Shown piece after piece: positions 1-7,686 of a stretch of 64,000 bases of DNA (its first letter is position 1; each line of letters opens with the position of its first letter). The notes beneath the pieces were generated by a model that was given only the letters and a program-made list of their open reading frames with translations, was not told where the DNA came from and searched no databases. The stretch spans positions 186,001 through 250,000 of the forward strand of contig NZ_LWAE01000004.1 of NCBI RefSeq assembly GCF_001623875.1, written 5' to 3'. A program made the translations under genes and the position numbers. The stretch is from Clostridium magnum DSM 2767. GTDB lineage: Bacteria > Bacillota > Clostridia > Clostridiales > Clostridiaceae.

Positions 1-393
1 TGTTTAAATAATATAGATACATACTATAAGGATATAGAGGAATATAAAATTGATATTAATAATACTATTGAACATATAATTTCTAAAAATGAAAGATTAG
101 TATTTGCCATTGTTGCTGAAAAGGCAGGAGTAACTCGCTTTGTTGTAAGGCAGTATCCTGAACTCAGAAATTACATACTGCAAAGAATGGTATACTATAA
201 AGAAATAAATATTATAAATAAAAAAATAGACAGAGCAGTTAACAGCTTATTAAAAGCTAACAAAAGTATAACTTTTATATCAATAATAAATAAATGTAAA
301 TTTAACTCAGATGCTGTTTATCAAAATCAATACATAAAGGATAGAATTCGAACTTTATTGATTGAAAATAATCACCGAAAAATCACCATCTAA
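1..393 (+). CDS. TnpC/DUF6262-like protein, 3' part (5' end outside window)
   Basis: The frame is open from base 1 to the stop at 391-393, so only the last 130 residues are seen; the internal ATG at 187 is not a credible start. The visible part holds two similar helical blocks: one around NERLVFAIVAEKAGVTRF followed by a PEL motif, and a weaker second one around KSITFISIINKCKF. This is the pattern of the small HTH-like accessory proteins (TnpC/DUF6262 type) that accompany Tn554-like tyrosine-recombinase transposases. The family call comes from recalled resemblance, not a search. It would mean a mobile element lies just left of the window. A strong bidirectional terminator follows. Confidence 0.5.
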   Translation, partial: CLNNIDTYYKDIEEYKIDINNTIEHIISKNERLVFAIVAEKAGVTRFVVRQYPELRNYILQRMVYYKEINIINKKIDRAVNSLLKANKSITFISIINKCKFNSDAVYQNQYIKDRIRTLLIENNHRKITI

Positions 394-436
394 AAAATTT
401 AAACATGCGGATAATTACATTAAGTGGAGTATACCG

Positions 437-481
437 AAATAACGGCATAGATTTACTAAAATCAAATCTATGCCGTTATTT
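437..481. terminator. bidirectional hairpin terminator
   Basis: Perfect 18-bp stem (437-454 with 464-481) and a 9-base loop, ending in AT-rich sequence on both sides. It sits between the converging genes at 1-393 and 502-873. Confidence 0.8.
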
Positions 482-501
482 CAACCATATTACATTACTT
501 T

Positions 502-873
502 CTACAACCTTCTTGTACTAAATAATTCATCTACAACTTTTTGAGCAAATTCACTTACTTCTACTCTATCGTCTTCATTTCCCTCGTATATTAATGGAAG
601 ATCATGATTTCTACAAAGTCTATTTATAACTTTAACATTTAATATTAAAGAATTATGTGCACTGCTTCTCTGTTTATCAAGTTTTTGAATATATTCTCTA
701 TATTCATCACCTTCTTTACTATACTTTCCAACCATAACTCCAATCTCTAATACATTTACCCTTCTCATATAATCAGAAGCAGACTCTATCAATTCCTCCA
801 TCATATCTAAACATTTGGAATCCTCAGTTTCAGAAATAACTTTGATAAATTCATTGATTTTTTCTCTAAACAT
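502..873 (-). CDS. small conserved hypothetical protein (DUF3232-like?)
   Basis: A 123-residue soluble protein, acidic and predicted to be mostly helical, with no signal peptide or membrane segment. A GGGGG-type ribosome site precedes the ATG at 873. A central stretch with RSSAHNSLILNVKVINRLC recalls small clostridial proteins of the DUF3232 type, but this is from memory. No catalytic motif is visible. It stands alone, convergent with the left-edge gene, so context says nothing about its role. Confidence 0.65.
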   Translation of the reverse strand: MFREKINEFIKVISETEDSKCLDMMEELIESASDYMRRVNVLEIGVMVGKYSKEGDEYREYIQKLDKQRSSAHNSLILNVKVINRLCRNHDLPLIYEGNEDDRVEVSEFAQKVVDELFSTRRL

Positions 874-979
874 AATATAACCCCCAACTCTTCAATTCCC
901 AATTTTTATACAATAACATTTTAACACAATTATGATACCTTTACAAATTATTCCACATATTCAACTTATTTTATAATAA

Positions 980-1020
980 AACAATCCCCATCTCGATTTA
1001 TTCTCGAGATAGGGATTGTT
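980..1020 (-). terminator. terminator of the trmB-membrane protease pair
   Basis: Inverted repeat AACAATCCC-ATCTCGA against TCGAGAT-GGGATTGTT, followed on the minus strand by TTTTATTAT. It lies 17 bases past the stop of the 1038-1856 gene. Confidence 0.75.
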
Positions 1021-1037
1021 TTCCTATATTAATAATC

Positions 1038-1856
1038 TTAAGAACTAAACTTGCTTATAGTTAATAAAATTAAGCTTACCAAAAAAGTTATTACTGAAAG
1101 AATTACTGCTACAATTAAAAAACCTGTAATTAAAATGTTATATGTCATTATGTTAAAAGCTAATACATATTTTGATAAACCGGATATATTTAACAATAAT
1201 ATTATTAAAAATATTATCCCTAACCCTCTAGATGCTCCTTTTATATCTGCAGAACTTAAAGATATATGAGAAGATATACATATTGCCATAAATAAAAATA
1301 AGTAAAAGTATGGATTTCCAAAATTACTGAATGAAAATATACTTTTTATTAACCCCTCATAAGAATTAATTATTCCTTGAATTGTAGCCTTATTCAACTC
1401 CGTAATCTGCAAACTTCTTGTTAGTATACTAATAAATCTATCATAAGCTTGAGGTATTATAAAACGCATTAACGTAATTATAGAAATAACTCCTCCAAAT
1501 ATTGGTGCCACGCCTATAAAGAAATTTCCTATCTGTTGATAAATACTATGCTGATTATAGCTATGTTGTACATATCCCATTACTCCATTTCCATCTGGTT
1601 TTTGAAGTAATTTTATTTTGGCAATCCTATGACCGAATAATAAAGCAAAGATGGCATGACTCAATTCATGGATAGGAACACCTATAGTTCCGGTAACCAT
1701 TACTGCTTTACTGCCAAAACTTCTTTGTAAATTTCTTATTGAATATGATCTTAGCATACCAAGAAGCAGTCCTATTAATATAATAACACCTAGTAAATAA
1801 AATGTTTCAATAAAACTTCTAATAAATAACTCAATAAAAAAATTCATATATTTCAT
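1038..1856 (-). CDS. putative integral-membrane zinc metalloprotease (HELSH)
   Basis: A 272-residue polytopic membrane protein. An N-terminal hydrophobic segment (about 16-35) is followed by HELSH at residues 63-67, the HExxH signature of membrane-embedded zinc proteases. Several more hydrophobic segments and a conserved-looking SSHISLSSADIKGA stretch follow near 195-208. I see no clear NPDG or LDG second metal motif, so it is not a classic site-2 protease and its activity is inferred. It begins 15 bases after the trmB stop and is probably cotranscribed with it. A second in-frame ATG at 1847 is an alternative start. Confidence 0.7.
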   Translation of the reverse strand: MKYMNFFIELFIRSFIETFYLLGVIILIGLLLGMLRSYSIRNLQRSFGSKAVMVTGTIGVPIHELSHAIFALLFGHRIAKIKLLQKPDGNGVMGYVQHSYNQHSIYQQIGNFFIGVAPIFGGVISIITLMRFIIPQAYDRFISILTRSLQITELNKATIQGIINSYEGLIKSIFSFSNFGNPYFYLFLFMAICISSHISLSSADIKGASRGLGIIFLIILLLNISGLSKYVLAFNIMTYNILITGFLIVAVILSVITFLVSLILLTISKFSS

Positions 1857-1871
1857 AACCTTATTTGTGGT

Positions 1872-2507
1872 CTACAACAACTTTGCTAATAAAAACATTG
1901 TCTTCATACCAAGTGAAGTGAACTTCTCTTCGTATTCTGTGACAACATTTCCTTGGAAATCGCTATTATGTAAATCATAACTTAAGTACTCTATACTAAA
2001 ACCGTTCTCTTTAAAATAAGTCTGTGAATCTTCAAACAACTCCACGTTATCTGTCTTAAACCATATTTCACAGCCAGGTTTTATAAATTTTTTGTACTCT
2101 GTCAAAAATTTTGTATGAGTAAGTCTTCTTTTATTATGTCTCTCTTTAGGCCATGGATTACAAAAGTTTATGTATATTCTACTAATCTCATCCTTATCAA
2201 ATACTTCACTAATACCAGCTATATTCATAGGAATAACTCTTGCATTTTCCAATTCAGCTTCAATCAACTTTTTCAATGCATATATTATTACTTCATCCTT
2301 AAGATCTACACCTATATAATTTATGCCTGGATTTTGCTGTGCATGGGTAGATATAAATTTACCTCTTCCACAACCTAATTCCAAATATATATCATTGTCA
2401 TTTTTAAATTCCTCATGCCACTTTCCTTTATGTTCCTGTGGTTTTACTATTGTTAAAGAACTCGCTTCCATTTCAGGTCTAGCCCACCACTTTTTTCTTA
2501 ATCTCAT
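1872..2507 (-). CDS. trmB: tRNA (guanine-N7-)-methyltransferase
   Basis: TrmB uses S-adenosylmethionine to methylate guanosine 46 in the tRNA variable loop. The 211-residue protein has the class I SAM-binding motif [10 protein letters not shown] at 42-51, a following GVDLK acidic strand end, and the TrmB hallmark [15 protein letters not shown] at about 114-128. Length is typical of bacterial TrmB. AGGAGG lies just before the ATG at 2507. The membrane-protease gene follows closely, a pairing with no obvious functional reason. Confidence 0.95.
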   Translation of the reverse strand: MRLRKKWWARPEMEASSLTIVKPQEHKGKWHEEFKNDNDIYLELGCGRGKFISTHAQQNPGINYIGVDLKDEVIIYALKKLIEAELENARVIPMNIAGISEVFDKDEISRIYINFCNPWPKERHNKRRLTHTKFLTEYKKFIKPGCEIWFKTDNVELFEDSQTYFKENGFSIEYLSYDLHNSDFQGNVVTEYEEKFTSLGMKTMFLLAKLL

Positions 2508-2635
2508 CAGTTTCCTCCTAATTTACTAAGTTAAATTTAAATCATTAGCATATTTTCTACAAAATAATTATGCATTCTTCTATTAATATTGTCAATTGTA
2601 TAAGCATGGAATTGTTTAATTAAAGAAAAACTATT

Positions 2636-2763
2636 GAAGCAAGATCTTAATTCAGATGGGGATTCTTTTACCCCATCTGAATTTTAGAGCTGCGAATGCA
2701 TGGCTTACTTGGCGTAAGTCTCCCACTTTAAGAAGTGGGAGACTTACGCCAAGTTAGTCAGGT
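2636..2763 (+). repeat. family B intergenic repeat, short form (B1)
   Basis: Two hairpins in series. Hairpin 1 pairs TTCAGATGGGG (2651-2661) with CCCCATCTGAA (2671-2681). After a 25-base linker containing GCGAATGCATGG, hairpin 2 is a perfect 22-bp stem (2707-2728 with 2733-2754) with a 4-base loop. Related copies in reverse orientation are at 12839-13036 and 20095-20344. The rest of the 2508-2810 gap holds nothing else recognisable. Confidence 0.85.
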
Positions 2764-2810
2764 GCAAATTAAAATGGTAGTTAACTCACAAGCTAACTAC
2801 CCTCTTTTGA

Positions 2811-3455
2811 CTAAATTATAAAATTGGCCATCCCCATAAACATACTATATAAAAAGCTAGATGGAATTCCCACTATATAACTTGCTAATGGAGTTGCTAT
2901 AAAAAGAAGAAGTATAATAAGTTGGTATCTGTATACAGCCTCCGATATTTTATAATATGCTGATGGAAATAAATCTCTTAGAACGTGAAATCCATCAAGT
3001 CCTGGCATCGGAAGCAAGTTAAATATAAAAAGCATACAATTTATACTGATTATAGCTGACAATATACTTGCAAGTATGGCATAAAGCGTAGGCATTCCAC
3101 TTAAGGCTGTCAATCCAAACCTAGCCAAAAGTGCCATAAGTATAGCACCTAAAAAGGCTACTATTAGATTCGCAATTGGTCCTGCAATTGATACCTTTAA
3201 ATCATCCTTGTATCTATTTTTGAAAGCACTAGGATTAGTTTCTACTGGCTTTGCCCACCCAAATCCTATTATCATTATCATTATAAAACCTAAAAGATCT
3301 ATATGGACAAATGGATTTAACGTAAGCCTTCCTTGAAACTTTGGTGTTTTATCACCAAGTTTATCAGCTACTATTGCATGGGCATATTCATGAAAAGTAA
3401 GCCCTATTAGTATAGCCGGTATTACAAGAATTTTTCCCAATAACCAATTATTCAA
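2811..3455 (-). CDS. site-2 protease family (M50) membrane metalloprotease
   Basis: A 214-residue polytopic membrane protein of the compact M50/YwhC-like group. The zinc-site motif HEYAH is at residues 22-26 and the second motif NLLPMPGLDGF at about 145-156 supplies the third-ligand aspartate; the family usually reads NLLPxPPLDG. These proteases cut substrates inside or next to the membrane, and the substrate here is unknown. The start is TTG at 3455, preceded by AAGGGATG at suitable spacing, because no ATG precedes HEYAH. The gene appears monocistronic. Confidence 0.9.
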   Translation of the reverse strand: MNNWLLGKILVIPAILIGLTFHEYAHAIVADKLGDKTPKFQGRLTLNPFVHIDLLGFIMIMIIGFGWAKPVETNPSAFKNRYKDDLKVSIAGPIANLIVAFLGAILMALLARFGLTALSGMPTLYAILASILSAIISINCMLFIFNLLPMPGLDGFHVLRDLFPSAYYKISEAVYRYQLIILLLFIATPLASYIVGIPSSFLYSMFMGMANFII

Positions 3456-3588
3456 ATAAAATCATCCCTTCTCTTTGCTAACATTTTCAAATTAAAAGTA
3501 TCTCAATTATAACAGAAGTTACTTTAATTCTCAATCAATATACTTAGACTAGATCTGTATTAACTTTACTTTAAGATTAGAATACTTA

Positions 3589-3625
3589 GAAAGGATTGGT
3601 GATAGACTTTATCACCAATCCTTTC
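3589..3625 (-). terminator. hairpin terminator after the propeller-like protein gene
   Basis: Perfect 16-bp stem (3589-3604 with 3610-3625) with a 5-base loop, starting 2 bases after the stop of the 3628-4656 gene on the minus strand. The U tract is short. Confidence 0.7.
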
Positions 3626-3627
3626 AA

Positions 3628-4656
3628 TTAATTTAGTTGAGTTTTCACCATTTTTCCATCACTTATAGATATAATACCACCACTATATATCTGTACAAAA
3701 GTTCCTTGATAAGTGTACTCTTTTCCGCTGCCAAACTCTCTTACAATTCCTTTAAGATTATCATTCACATAAATCTTGCCTTGTTCATTTATAAATATAT
3801 CGCTTTTATTTACAGAACCCCTTAAATCCACAACTTGAAACTTACTTCCTTCATCTTTTACATTTCCATAATAAATTTTAGAAACTAAGTCATTTTCTGT
3901 ATCTCCGATATATGCAACATCGTTATCATCTACGCCTAATAAAGATGGAGTCTTGATACTCTCTATGGTTATAGGTTCATCACTTCCTGTTGCATATATT
4001 TTGTGATAAGTCAAATCTTCATATAAAAGATTATCCTCATGAGGGACAACCTTTATTTTACCTATCATGTAAGAACCCTTAGTATCAACTTTTTTCATTT
4101 CTTTCATTATGTTAATCCAATAAATACTACTTCTTTTCCCACTATTAGCAACTTTAACGTATATTATATTAGTTAAAGGAGATGCCTGTATGTCTTCAAC
4201 CTCTGCCTTTTTGTCTGCCCAGTCTAACTCTTTTATATCTTCCTTCACAGACTTATCCACATCATAATAAGCTAATTTAAAGTTGGAGCTGCGATTTGAA
4301 GTTTCTTTTTCAGCTATAAGCATTCTATTTCTATCAGGAAGCCATTTATATAAGGATACCTTTACTCCTTCATCAAACTCTACATTTTTCTCTTCACCAG
4401 TTTTTACATTAACAACTTTTAGTATATCTTCATCATAATAAGCCAAATACCTAGCATCATAAGAAACGCTAACATGCTTTGCATTTTCCGGAACCTTTAT
4501 TTCAGCATCCGGTTTCTTTACATCACTTTTTACTATTTTTTTAGTTTGTATAGATGTATTAGAAGTGAATAAATAATTATTCGCATAGAAAAGCCCAGCA
4601 AACTGTACGGCAAGGGATATCATTATCCATAAAAAAATTCTCATAAAAAGTTTCAT
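3628..4656 (-). CDS. membrane-anchored protein with beta-propeller-like repeats, function unknown
   Basis: A 342-residue protein with an N-terminal signal anchor (about residues 5-25), so most of it should lie outside the membrane. The body is rich in beta-strand-like repeats with Asp-Gly or Asp-Asn turns (DARYLAYYDEDILKVVNVKTG, WLPDRNRMLIAE, DNDVAYIGDTENDLV). This resembles WD40 or dipeptidyl-peptidase-IV-type propeller blades without any peptidase triad. Start at ATG 4656 behind GGGGA. Its neighbour at 4863-5870 is also anchored and exported. I do not recognise a specific function. Confidence 0.65.
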   Translation of the reverse strand: MKLFMRIFLWIMISLAVQFAGLFYANNYLFTSNTSIQTKKIVKSDVKKPDAEIKVPENAKHVSVSYDARYLAYYDEDILKVVNVKTGEEKNVEFDEGVKVSLYKWLPDRNRMLIAEKETSNRSSNFKLAYYDVDKSVKEDIKELDWADKKAEVEDIQASPLTNIIYVKVANSGKRSSIYWINIMKEMKKVDTKGSYMIGKIKVVPHEDNLLYEDLTYHKIYATGSDEPITIESIKTPSLLGVDDNDVAYIGDTENDLVSKIYYGNVKDEGSKFQVVDLRGSVNKSDIFINEQGKIYVNDNLKGIVREFGSGKEYTYQGTFVQIYSGGIISISDGKMVKTQLN

Positions 4657-4701
4657 TTCTCATTCCCCTTTAAATCCTCTAAATAATTATCTTCTGTGCT
4701 T

Positions 4702-4868
4702 TTAAGACATCTGAAAGAAAATAACAAGTCAAAGATGCGACGGATATTTTGTGTCGGACAAGGAGACAGGTTCAGCAAATAGCCGATTCTATCTAAGGGT
4801 TCTGCCGACGCAGTATGACGCAAAATAGACTAGCAGATTGACTAGTTGTTTTTTGAAGATGTCTAAGG
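4702..4868. repeat. family C element with terminal inverted repeats (C1), MITE-like
   Basis: About 165 bp bounded by imperfect inverted ends: the left begins GACATCTGAAAGAAAATAAC and the right ends GTTGTTTTTTGAAGATGTC. Internal GC-richer segments also pair with each other. The right end runs into the stop codon of the 4863-5870 gene. Partial copies are at 21225-21262 and 25494-25543. Confidence 0.65.
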
Positions 4869-5870
4869 CTTTACATAAACAATAGATGGTACTGATCGTT
4901 CTCCTAGGGGATCACAAGGATTATTTATTACTTCTCCTTCATAATACATAGTAGAAGATGAACCACCATCTAAATTTGTAGCATTAATAGCTCCATACTG
5001 AAGCATTATAGTCTGAACATCCTTTAAAGTAGCACCTACACTGCTTGTTTGCCTTCCATCTATGACTAAAAACAGAATAGCTCCATCTTTTCTTTGTCCT
5101 ATAGCAGTTCTAGGAGCTATTCCCCATCCGCCATCACCTGATTTTATAGTTCCTCTACCATTTACAACTAATGCTGGTCCAAAGGAAATAGCTTCCGTGA
5201 CGCCTTGTTCCTGCATCTCCTCTAAACTATGTTGTCCAACTAAAAGAACTCCTTCTTTAGTCATAGCCATTACTTCAATCTTAGCAGTTTCATCAGTTAC
5301 ATCATTATATACTACTTTTCCGTCAGTCATTAGTATTCCAACTGGCTTTCCTCCAGTACCCGTCCACTTACTGTCTCCTGAAGAACTATCTGTAAAACCA
5401 CCACCATTAATAGCTGCTACTGCACCTTTATCCTTAGCTATCTGGCTAGTTAATTCTCCTTGTACACCAAGCTTTTTGGTTAATCCAACTTTTACTCTGC
5501 TAGGATCATGTATAATCAACATATATCCTTTGAACTTTCTTCCATCACTAATTTCTTCTCTTTCAATACTACTATCATGATTATTGTTAAATTTTATTTG
5601 TTGGTTGCTGTCCTGCTCAATTACTTCTACAGTATTTTCACTCAAAATATTATTTATTTCTTCATCAGATAAAAAAGTTTTAGCAATATACTGATGACTC
5701 AGAGTAGTCATAGCAGCACCTACTATTGTTCTTTTTACATTGTCAAAGGGTCCATGAAATATTATAAGTGGAGCAGTTACCCCAGTAAATATAATCTCAA
5801 ATATTAAAAAACCTAAAACTATTTTCCAAAAGGATCTTATTTTCTTGCCTTCGGTTTTTCTTTTATTCAT
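4863..5870 (-). CDS. exported phosphodiester glycosidase family protein (NAGPA domain)
   Basis: A 335-residue protein with a basic N-terminus and one hydrophobic segment (about 13-36), so it is anchored and faces outward. The C-terminal part (about 115-335) has the landmarks of the PF09992/NAGPA fold: an NGGGF turn near 155-159, GGKPVGILMTDGKVVYND, a central IAPRTAIGQ, and LDGGSSSTMYYEG near 300-312. Members are linked to exopolysaccharide and cell-wall glycan modification and to removal of GlcNAc from phosphodiesters; the substrate here is unknown. Start at ATG 5870 behind GGAAAGG. Confidence 0.85.
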   Translation of the reverse strand: MNKRKTEGKKIRSFWKIVLGFLIFEIIFTGVTAPLIIFHGPFDNVKRTIVGAAMTTLSHQYIAKTFLSDEEINNILSENTVEVIEQDSNQQIKFNNNHDSSIEREEISDGRKFKGYMLIIHDPSRVKVGLTKKLGVQGELTSQIAKDKGAVAAINGGGFTDSSSGDSKWTGTGGKPVGILMTDGKVVYNDVTDETAKIEVMAMTKEGVLLVGQHSLEEMQEQGVTEAISFGPALVVNGRGTIKSGDGGWGIAPRTAIGQRKDGAILFLVIDGRQTSSVGATLKDVQTIMLQYGAINATNLDGGSSSTMYYEGEVINNPCDPLGERSVPSIVYVKP

Positions 5871-6035
5871 ATGTTAAACCTTTCCTTTCTACAAACTCAT
5901 CCCTCAATATTGTACAATAAATGCTATATTTTTTAAATAGAAATAATTATAAATACATAAAAAGTTCATCAATAAGCCTTATGGGCTTAATATAATTACT
6001 CCACAATTTAATCTTTATTAAACTTTTATCCAAAT

Positions 6036-6070
6036 AAAAACACCAAAGGCGTTACGTCTCTAGTGTTTTT
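6036..6070 (-). terminator. probable terminator of the PhoH gene
   Basis: AAAAACAC and GTGTTTTT arms flank an 18-base partly self-complementary loop, with an AT-rich tail on the minus strand, about 40 bases after the 6111 stop. Confidence 0.55.
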
Positions 6071-6110
6071 TATTAAAAACATATCGAATAAGTTTATTTG
6101 CATAATGCAA

Positions 6111-7241
6111 TTATAATCTCTTGGAGGCTTCATATGCAAGTGGAGATCTTTCACATTCATCGTATTTTAAGGTAACTTGATAACATAATTGGCTCCCTTT
6201 CATTTTTTCGGAAGCATAACAAAGACCGTTAGATCTAGAATCAAGAAATGGTTGATCTATTTGCTCTGGATCTCCAATTAATATAAGTTTTGTACCAAAT
6301 CCTACTCTAGTAATAATAGCTTTAACCTGTTTTGGTGTTAAATTTTGTGCCTCATCAATAACCACCCAGTTCTTGACTATAGATCTTCCTCTTAAATAGG
6401 CTACAGCTTCTGTAGTTATAATTCTTCTGTCAAATAACTCTCTAATTTTATCAGATAACTCTTTTTCATTTTTATATCGCTCTTTTTCGTCTGAATCTAT
6501 TAATATTTCTAGATTGTCTAGTACAGGTCTCATAAATGGCGATATTTTTTCCTGCTCAGTTCCTGGCAAGAATCCTATCTCTTCATCCATAGTTACATTT
6601 GGCCTACATACAAGTACTCTCCTATACTGATCTGTTCCTTCTTCTATAATTTTATGCAGTCCAACAGCTAAAGAAAATAAAGTTTTCGCTGTTCCTGCCG
6701 GTCCTTTTATTATTACCAGTGGTGCTTTATCTGCACCTATAGCTAAAGACTCTAACATAAATTTTTGTCCTACATTTCTTGCGCTTATACCTAAAGGTGT
6801 ACTATCTTTATAATATAATTGTACAATTTTTTCACCATCAAATCTGCCTAGGGCAGTTTGCTTAGGATTATTAAGTCCATGAATTATAACGAATTGATTT
6901 TTATAAAGTTCTGGAGTTAAATATTCATTTCTTTCTTCTGAATAATATGATATATCCTTTGACTCTATGGATTTATTTCGATAAAATTCTGATATTTTTT
7001 CTGAAGTAGCGTAAACATCCATTCTCCCTGTATATTGACTTTCATGTTCAGGTACGAATTTTTCATGAAAATCCTCTACATCTACATTGACTGTATCCGC
7101 TTTTATCCTTTCAAAAGTGTCCTTAGTAATAAGACAAACATCTTCTCCCTGTTCTTTGAGACCTTTACATACCTGTATTATTCTATTATCAGGCTTACCT
7201 TTATCCCAGGATGGAGGGATTTTAGTATCATAATGATTCAT
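6111..7241 (-). CDS. PhoH-like ATPase, C-terminal part of a frameshifted PIN-PhoH gene
   Basis: A 376-residue reading frame with a PhoH NTPase domain: Walker A IIKGPAGTAKTLFS at about 177-190, Walker B VVIDEAQN at about 292-299, and a following ILIGDPEQID. Full-length relatives in Firmicutes (about 440 residues, YlaK-like) carry an N-terminal PIN ribonuclease domain. That domain is present here but in another frame, at 7250-7492. Only GAG precedes the ATG at 7241, which is not a convincing ribosome site. It is therefore best read as the downstream half of one broken gene. If translated alone it would give an ATPase without its nuclease. Confidence 0.8.
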   Translation of the reverse strand: MNHYDTKIPPSWDKGKPDNRIIQVCKGLKEQGEDVCLITKDTFERIKADTVNVDVEDFHEKFVPEHESQYTGRMDVYATSEKISEFYRNKSIESKDISYYSEERNEYLTPELYKNQFVIIHGLNNPKQTALGRFDGEKIVQLYYKDSTPLGISARNVGQKFMLESLAIGADKAPLVIIKGPAGTAKTLFSLAVGLHKIIEEGTDQYRRVLVCRPNVTMDEEIGFLPGTEQEKISPFMRPVLDNLEILIDSDEKERYKNEKELSDKIRELFDRRIITTEAVAYLRGRSIVKNWVVIDEAQNLTPKQVKAIITRVGFGTKLILIGDPEQIDQPFLDSRSNGLCYASEKMKGSQLCYQVTLKYDECERSPLAYEASKRL

Positions 7242-7249
7242 CTCAACTC

Positions 7250-7270
7250 TTAGGTTTCCCCCCCAGGAAG
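7250..7270 (-). other. frameshift site: 7-G run in the PIN-PhoH gene
   Basis: The plus strand has seven consecutive C at 7258-7264 (G7 in the sense strand). The zero frame stops at 7250-7252; a +1 G insertion gives an uninterrupted fusion of the two frames. The cause may be a homopolymer sequencing error, a true mutation, phase variation or ribosomal slippage. Confidence 0.8.
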
Positions 7271-7492
7271 CTTTACCCCTTTGCTCAGTTTACCCTCACT
7301 TCTGAGCTTATCAATTACTCTTGCTGCATGCCTAGCATTAGCTCCAAGATCATTTTTATCTTTTTTGAAAGTATCTAGTTCCTCAAGTACAACTTCAGGT
7401 ATGACTACATCATTGTCTCCAAAGGTAAAAATCGCTCCTGGTGAGTATAGAATAACATTGGTATCTAAAACATAGGTCCTCTTCAAAACCAT
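7250..7492 (-). CDS. PIN domain, N-terminal part of the frameshifted PIN-PhoH gene
   Basis: An 80-residue frame starting at ATG 7492. YVLDTNVILYSP (about 7-18) carries the first PIN acidic residue, and VVIPEVVLEELDTFK with a following NARHAARVI carries the next motif. A PIN domain needs about 120 residues; this frame ends early at a TAA just after LPGGET. Adding one G to the 7-G run at 7258-7264 restores LPGGGNLRVE running straight into MNHYD of the 6111-7241 frame. It is a gene half rather than an independent small protein. Confidence 0.75.
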   Translation of the reverse strand: MVLKRTYVLDTNVILYSPGAIFTFGDNDVVIPEVVLEELDTFKKDKNDLGANARHAARVIDKLRSEGKLSKGVKLPGGET

Positions 7493-7635
7493 TCCTCCCC
7501 TCTTCCATTACTATTATTATATTCACGAAATTTTATAAATGTATTAATTTTTAAAAATTGTATATGCTTTTTTAAATTATAAAGTACAACTTAAGCTATA
7601 TGAAAGTGTTAGAGCAGATAGTCATCAAATAAAAT

Positions 7636-7679
7636 AAAAAGGCTGAATCCTACTCATTGAGTTTAGATTCAACCTTTTG
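7636..7679 (-). terminator. znuA terminator
   Basis: AAAAGGTTGAATC pairs with GATTCAGCCTTTT, followed by TTATTTTATTT on the minus strand. The stem starts 8 bases past the znuA stop. Confidence 0.8.
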
Positions 7680-7686
7680 ACATGTT

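Noticed and set aside
2636-2763. Interpretation of the family B hairpins as simple transcription terminators
   Set aside because: They lack a U tract, are far larger than needed, occur in both orientations relative to neighbouring genes, and contain a conserved unpaired linker.
5062-5580. 172-residue plus-strand frame opposite the phosphodiester glycosidase gene
   Set aside because: No ribosome site, unusual composition and full overlap with a well-supported gene on the other strand.
4863-5870. Phosphodiester glycosidase-like gene as an exopolysaccharide operon member
   Set aside because: No glycosyltransferase or polymerase genes are nearby, so only the domain assignment is kept.
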